Below, in pieces: positions 18,631-20,614 of a stretch of DNA of 20,614 nucleotides. A program made the position numbers and the translations under genes. The stretch's first letter is position 1. Every line of letters begins with the position of its first letter. The notes beneath the pieces are model-generated. The model saw only the letters and a list, made by a program, of their open reading frames with translations. It had not been told where the DNA came from and did not search any database. Origin of the DNA: Proteromonas lacertae (taxonomy: Eukaryota > Sar > Bigyra > Opalinata > Proteromonadidae); the NCBI GenBank assembly GCA_002245135.1, contig NGBS01000714.1, forward strand, positions 1 through 20,614, given 5' to 3'.

Positions 18631-20614
18631 ATGTCAAAAGTATAATTTGAAAATTCTATTGTATATTACAAATATTAGATTGGAAGGATCATCCCTTCTT
18701 CAGAAGCTGCTCAATACTCAGTAAAGCAAGTATTTGAATTTGAAAACACTAGTCCTGATGTAGGTCTTACTGATTTGCAGGTTGAAAGCAGAAGAAATGA
18801 ATTTGGTTACAATGAATTTGATGCTTCTGATCATGAGACATTGTTACACAAATTTTTATCTCAATTTCTGATAAAATGATAATGCTGTTAATGGTATCAG
18901 CCTTTATATCTCTGCTCGTCGGACAGTACGATGATGCTCTAAGTATATTCACAGCAGTAGTGATAGTAGTAACAGTTGGTTTCATCCAAGAATATCGTTC
19001 AGAAAAGTCCTTGGAAGCATTAAATCATTTAGTTCCACCAATGGCTCATGTAATTCGAAATGGAGTGTCAATGAGGTTAGAAGCACGTGAATTAGTTATT
19101 GGTGATTTAGTAGTATTATCAATGGGTGATAGAATACCAGCAGATCTTCGATTAACCGAATGTTTCGATTTAAAAGTGAATGAATCAAGTCTAACTGGTG
19201 AAAATGATGATGTTGCTAAAACCATTCAATCTTTAAACGGTTTAACTCCTTCTACAGCTATTAATAAGTATAAGAATATTGTATTTATGGGTACAATGGT
19301 GAGTAATGGTCATGGTAAAGGAATAGTGATAAGTGTAGGACAAGAAACTGAATTGGTCATGTATTTACATTAGTTAAAGAAATTGATGAGAAAAGAACTC
19401 CTTTACAGAAACGTATGGATTCATTAGGTGAAGCATTGTCAACTGTATCTTTAGGAATAATTGCAGTCATTACAATAATTGGATTTTTACAAGGAAGGAA
19501 AATAATGGAGATGTTTACACTGTGTCTTTAGCTGTAGCAGCAATACCAGAAGGTTTACCAATTTGTACAACAGTTACGTTGGGTTTGGCTGTTTAAGAAT
19601 GGTTAGTAAGAAAGTAATTGTTAAGAAATTACCAGCAGTTGAAGCATTAGGTTGTGCAACAGTTGTATGTAGTGATAAAACAGGAACTTAACCAAAAATG
19701 AAATGACTGTAAAGAAAGTTGTAACTACCAATAATCAAGTATTTGATTTTAGTGGAATAGGATATAATATGAATGGATCAGTCACTTGTGAAAATAGAAT
19801 ACTAAATAATGATGAGAAATTACTGTTAGATGATTTATTAATTTCCTCAGTAAATTGTTGTAATTATATAGTAAATGAACATGGTGATTTAATTGGTCAA
19901 CCAACAGAATGTGCAATTGGATATGCTAGTTTAAAATGTGATATAAAAGATCCGCGAATAGATAAAGTAAAAGGAACTGAAATTACATTTAATAGCAGTA
20001 ATAAATGGGATGGCTACTCAATATATGGATGATAATAACAACAGTGTATATTTATGTGAAAGGTGCTAGTGATATTATATTGAGTAAATGTGATACATAT
20101 TGGACTTCGCAGAGTCAATCACCACTAACAGAAATATATTAATGAATTTAAGAATACAGTGAAATTATTATCAAGGTATAAATATATTTTATATTTACTT
20201 TTTTTTTTTTATTCTTCAACTTTTACTTCGATTTACCATTTCTTCTTATATATTATTTCTTATATATTCTTATTATAGTGATGGATTAAGAGTAATAGCA
20301 ATCGCTAAAGGTCCTTCTTTAGATAATCTCTGTTCTATGGTCTAATTGGTATATATGATCCACCAAGAGAAGGAGTAATCAACACATTAAAGATATTATA
20401 CAAAGCATCAGTCAAAGTTGTAATGATAACAGGTGATAGTGAAACAACAGCAGTATCTATTGCTAGACAATTAGGAATGGAAAGTATTTATGGCCCAATT
20501 CAATCACTTTCAGGTGAAGATATAGAATCATATGATATAAAAGAACTTAAACAAATTATTAATAATGTTAGCGTCTTTTATAGAACAGCTCCTAAACATA
20601 AGATGAAGATAGTT
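18631..20614 (+). CDS. ATP2C1: Secretory-pathway Ca2+/Mn2+ ATPase (SPCA/PMR1 type), 3' end outside window
   Basis: P2A-type pump that loads the Golgi with Ca2+ and Mn2+. The first exon is only ATG TCA AAA (18631-18639), then a 39-nt intron, then '[14 protein letters not shown]'. SPCA landmarks: '[14 protein letters not shown]', '[20 protein letters not shown]', 'NESSLTGEN', 'AIPEGLP' (ion-binding M4), 'CSDKTGTLTKNEMT' (phosphorylated Asp), 'NKW' then 'MATQYM', 'YVKGASDII', '[11 protein letters not shown]', '[20 protein letters not shown]' and '[14 protein letters not shown]' at the window end. A second intron (20176-20278, 103 nt) is the longest here. At least nine single-base breaks occur (near 18867, 19354, 19520, 19597, 19688, 20008, 20043, 20137 and 20330), several a missing T in a T run. 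Every motif is intact across them, so base errors are more likely than a pseudogene. The distal M5-M10 region is outside. Confidence 0.92.

Noticed and set aside
1-20614. Ciliate-type reassignment of TAA/TAG to Gln
   Set aside because: TAA ends intact genes exactly where family length predicts, and Gln is written CAA/CAG.
1-20614. tRNA or rRNA genes, CRISPR arrays, bacterial operons
   Set aside because: None seen; intron-bearing genes and eukaryote-only families run throughout.

Overview
The window is nuclear DNA from an AT-rich, gene-dense unicellular eukaryote. Short spliceosomal introns (mostly 26-47 nt, GTAT...TAG) interrupt most genes. The standard genetic code fits, and TAA is the stop of almost every gene. 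A complex I subunit shows a respiring mitochondrion, or one that keeps complex I. A sperm-tail PG-rich protein suggests a flagellum or basal body. The secreted EGF protein has a layout I associate mainly with stramenopile (heterokont) proteins, including mastigoneme-type ones. Asn, Gln and Ser runs are common. A small flagellate protist, possibly a stramenopile, is the best guess; the lineage is not proven.

Layout, left to right: the C-terminal part of a dynactin p150-like gene (+, cut by the left edge, 1-2755); a CAP-Gly/coiled-coil microtubule-binding gene (+, 2907-4301); NDUFA2 (-, 4427-4859) head to head with the vitamin B6 synthase PDX1/PdxS (+, 4939-5940); a secreted EGF-repeat gene (+, 6146-7234); a 2,705-bp hAT DNA transposon with 8-bp target duplications (7314-10018); a GH47 alpha-mannosidase (-, 10035-11704); HSBP1 (-, 11965-12306) head to head with an unrecognised gene (+, 12381-13378); a coiled-coil/PG-rich gene (-, 13516-16011); a rearranged stretch with a leucine-rich-repeat gene and two eIF4A-like helicase fragments in reversed order (16498-17442, -); and CAMKMT (-, 17529-18558) head to head with a secretory-pathway Ca2+ ATPase (+, from 18631, cut by the right edge).

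The genes are mostly housekeeping and do not form one pathway. Common themes are the microtubule cytoskeleton (p150, CAP-Gly, PG-rich protein), the secretory pathway (GH47 mannosidase, SPCA calcium/manganese pump, secreted EGF protein) and calcium signalling (CAMKMT, SPCA). Three head-to-head gene pairs are separated by only 72-79 bp, so each pair probably shares a promoter.

Genes between about 2900 and 13400 read without frame breaks. Genes towards both ends need many single-base corrections, often in A/T runs, although their functional motifs are conserved. This looks more like uneven sequence polishing than gene death, except for the helicase fragments, which are true rearranged remnants or an assembly join.
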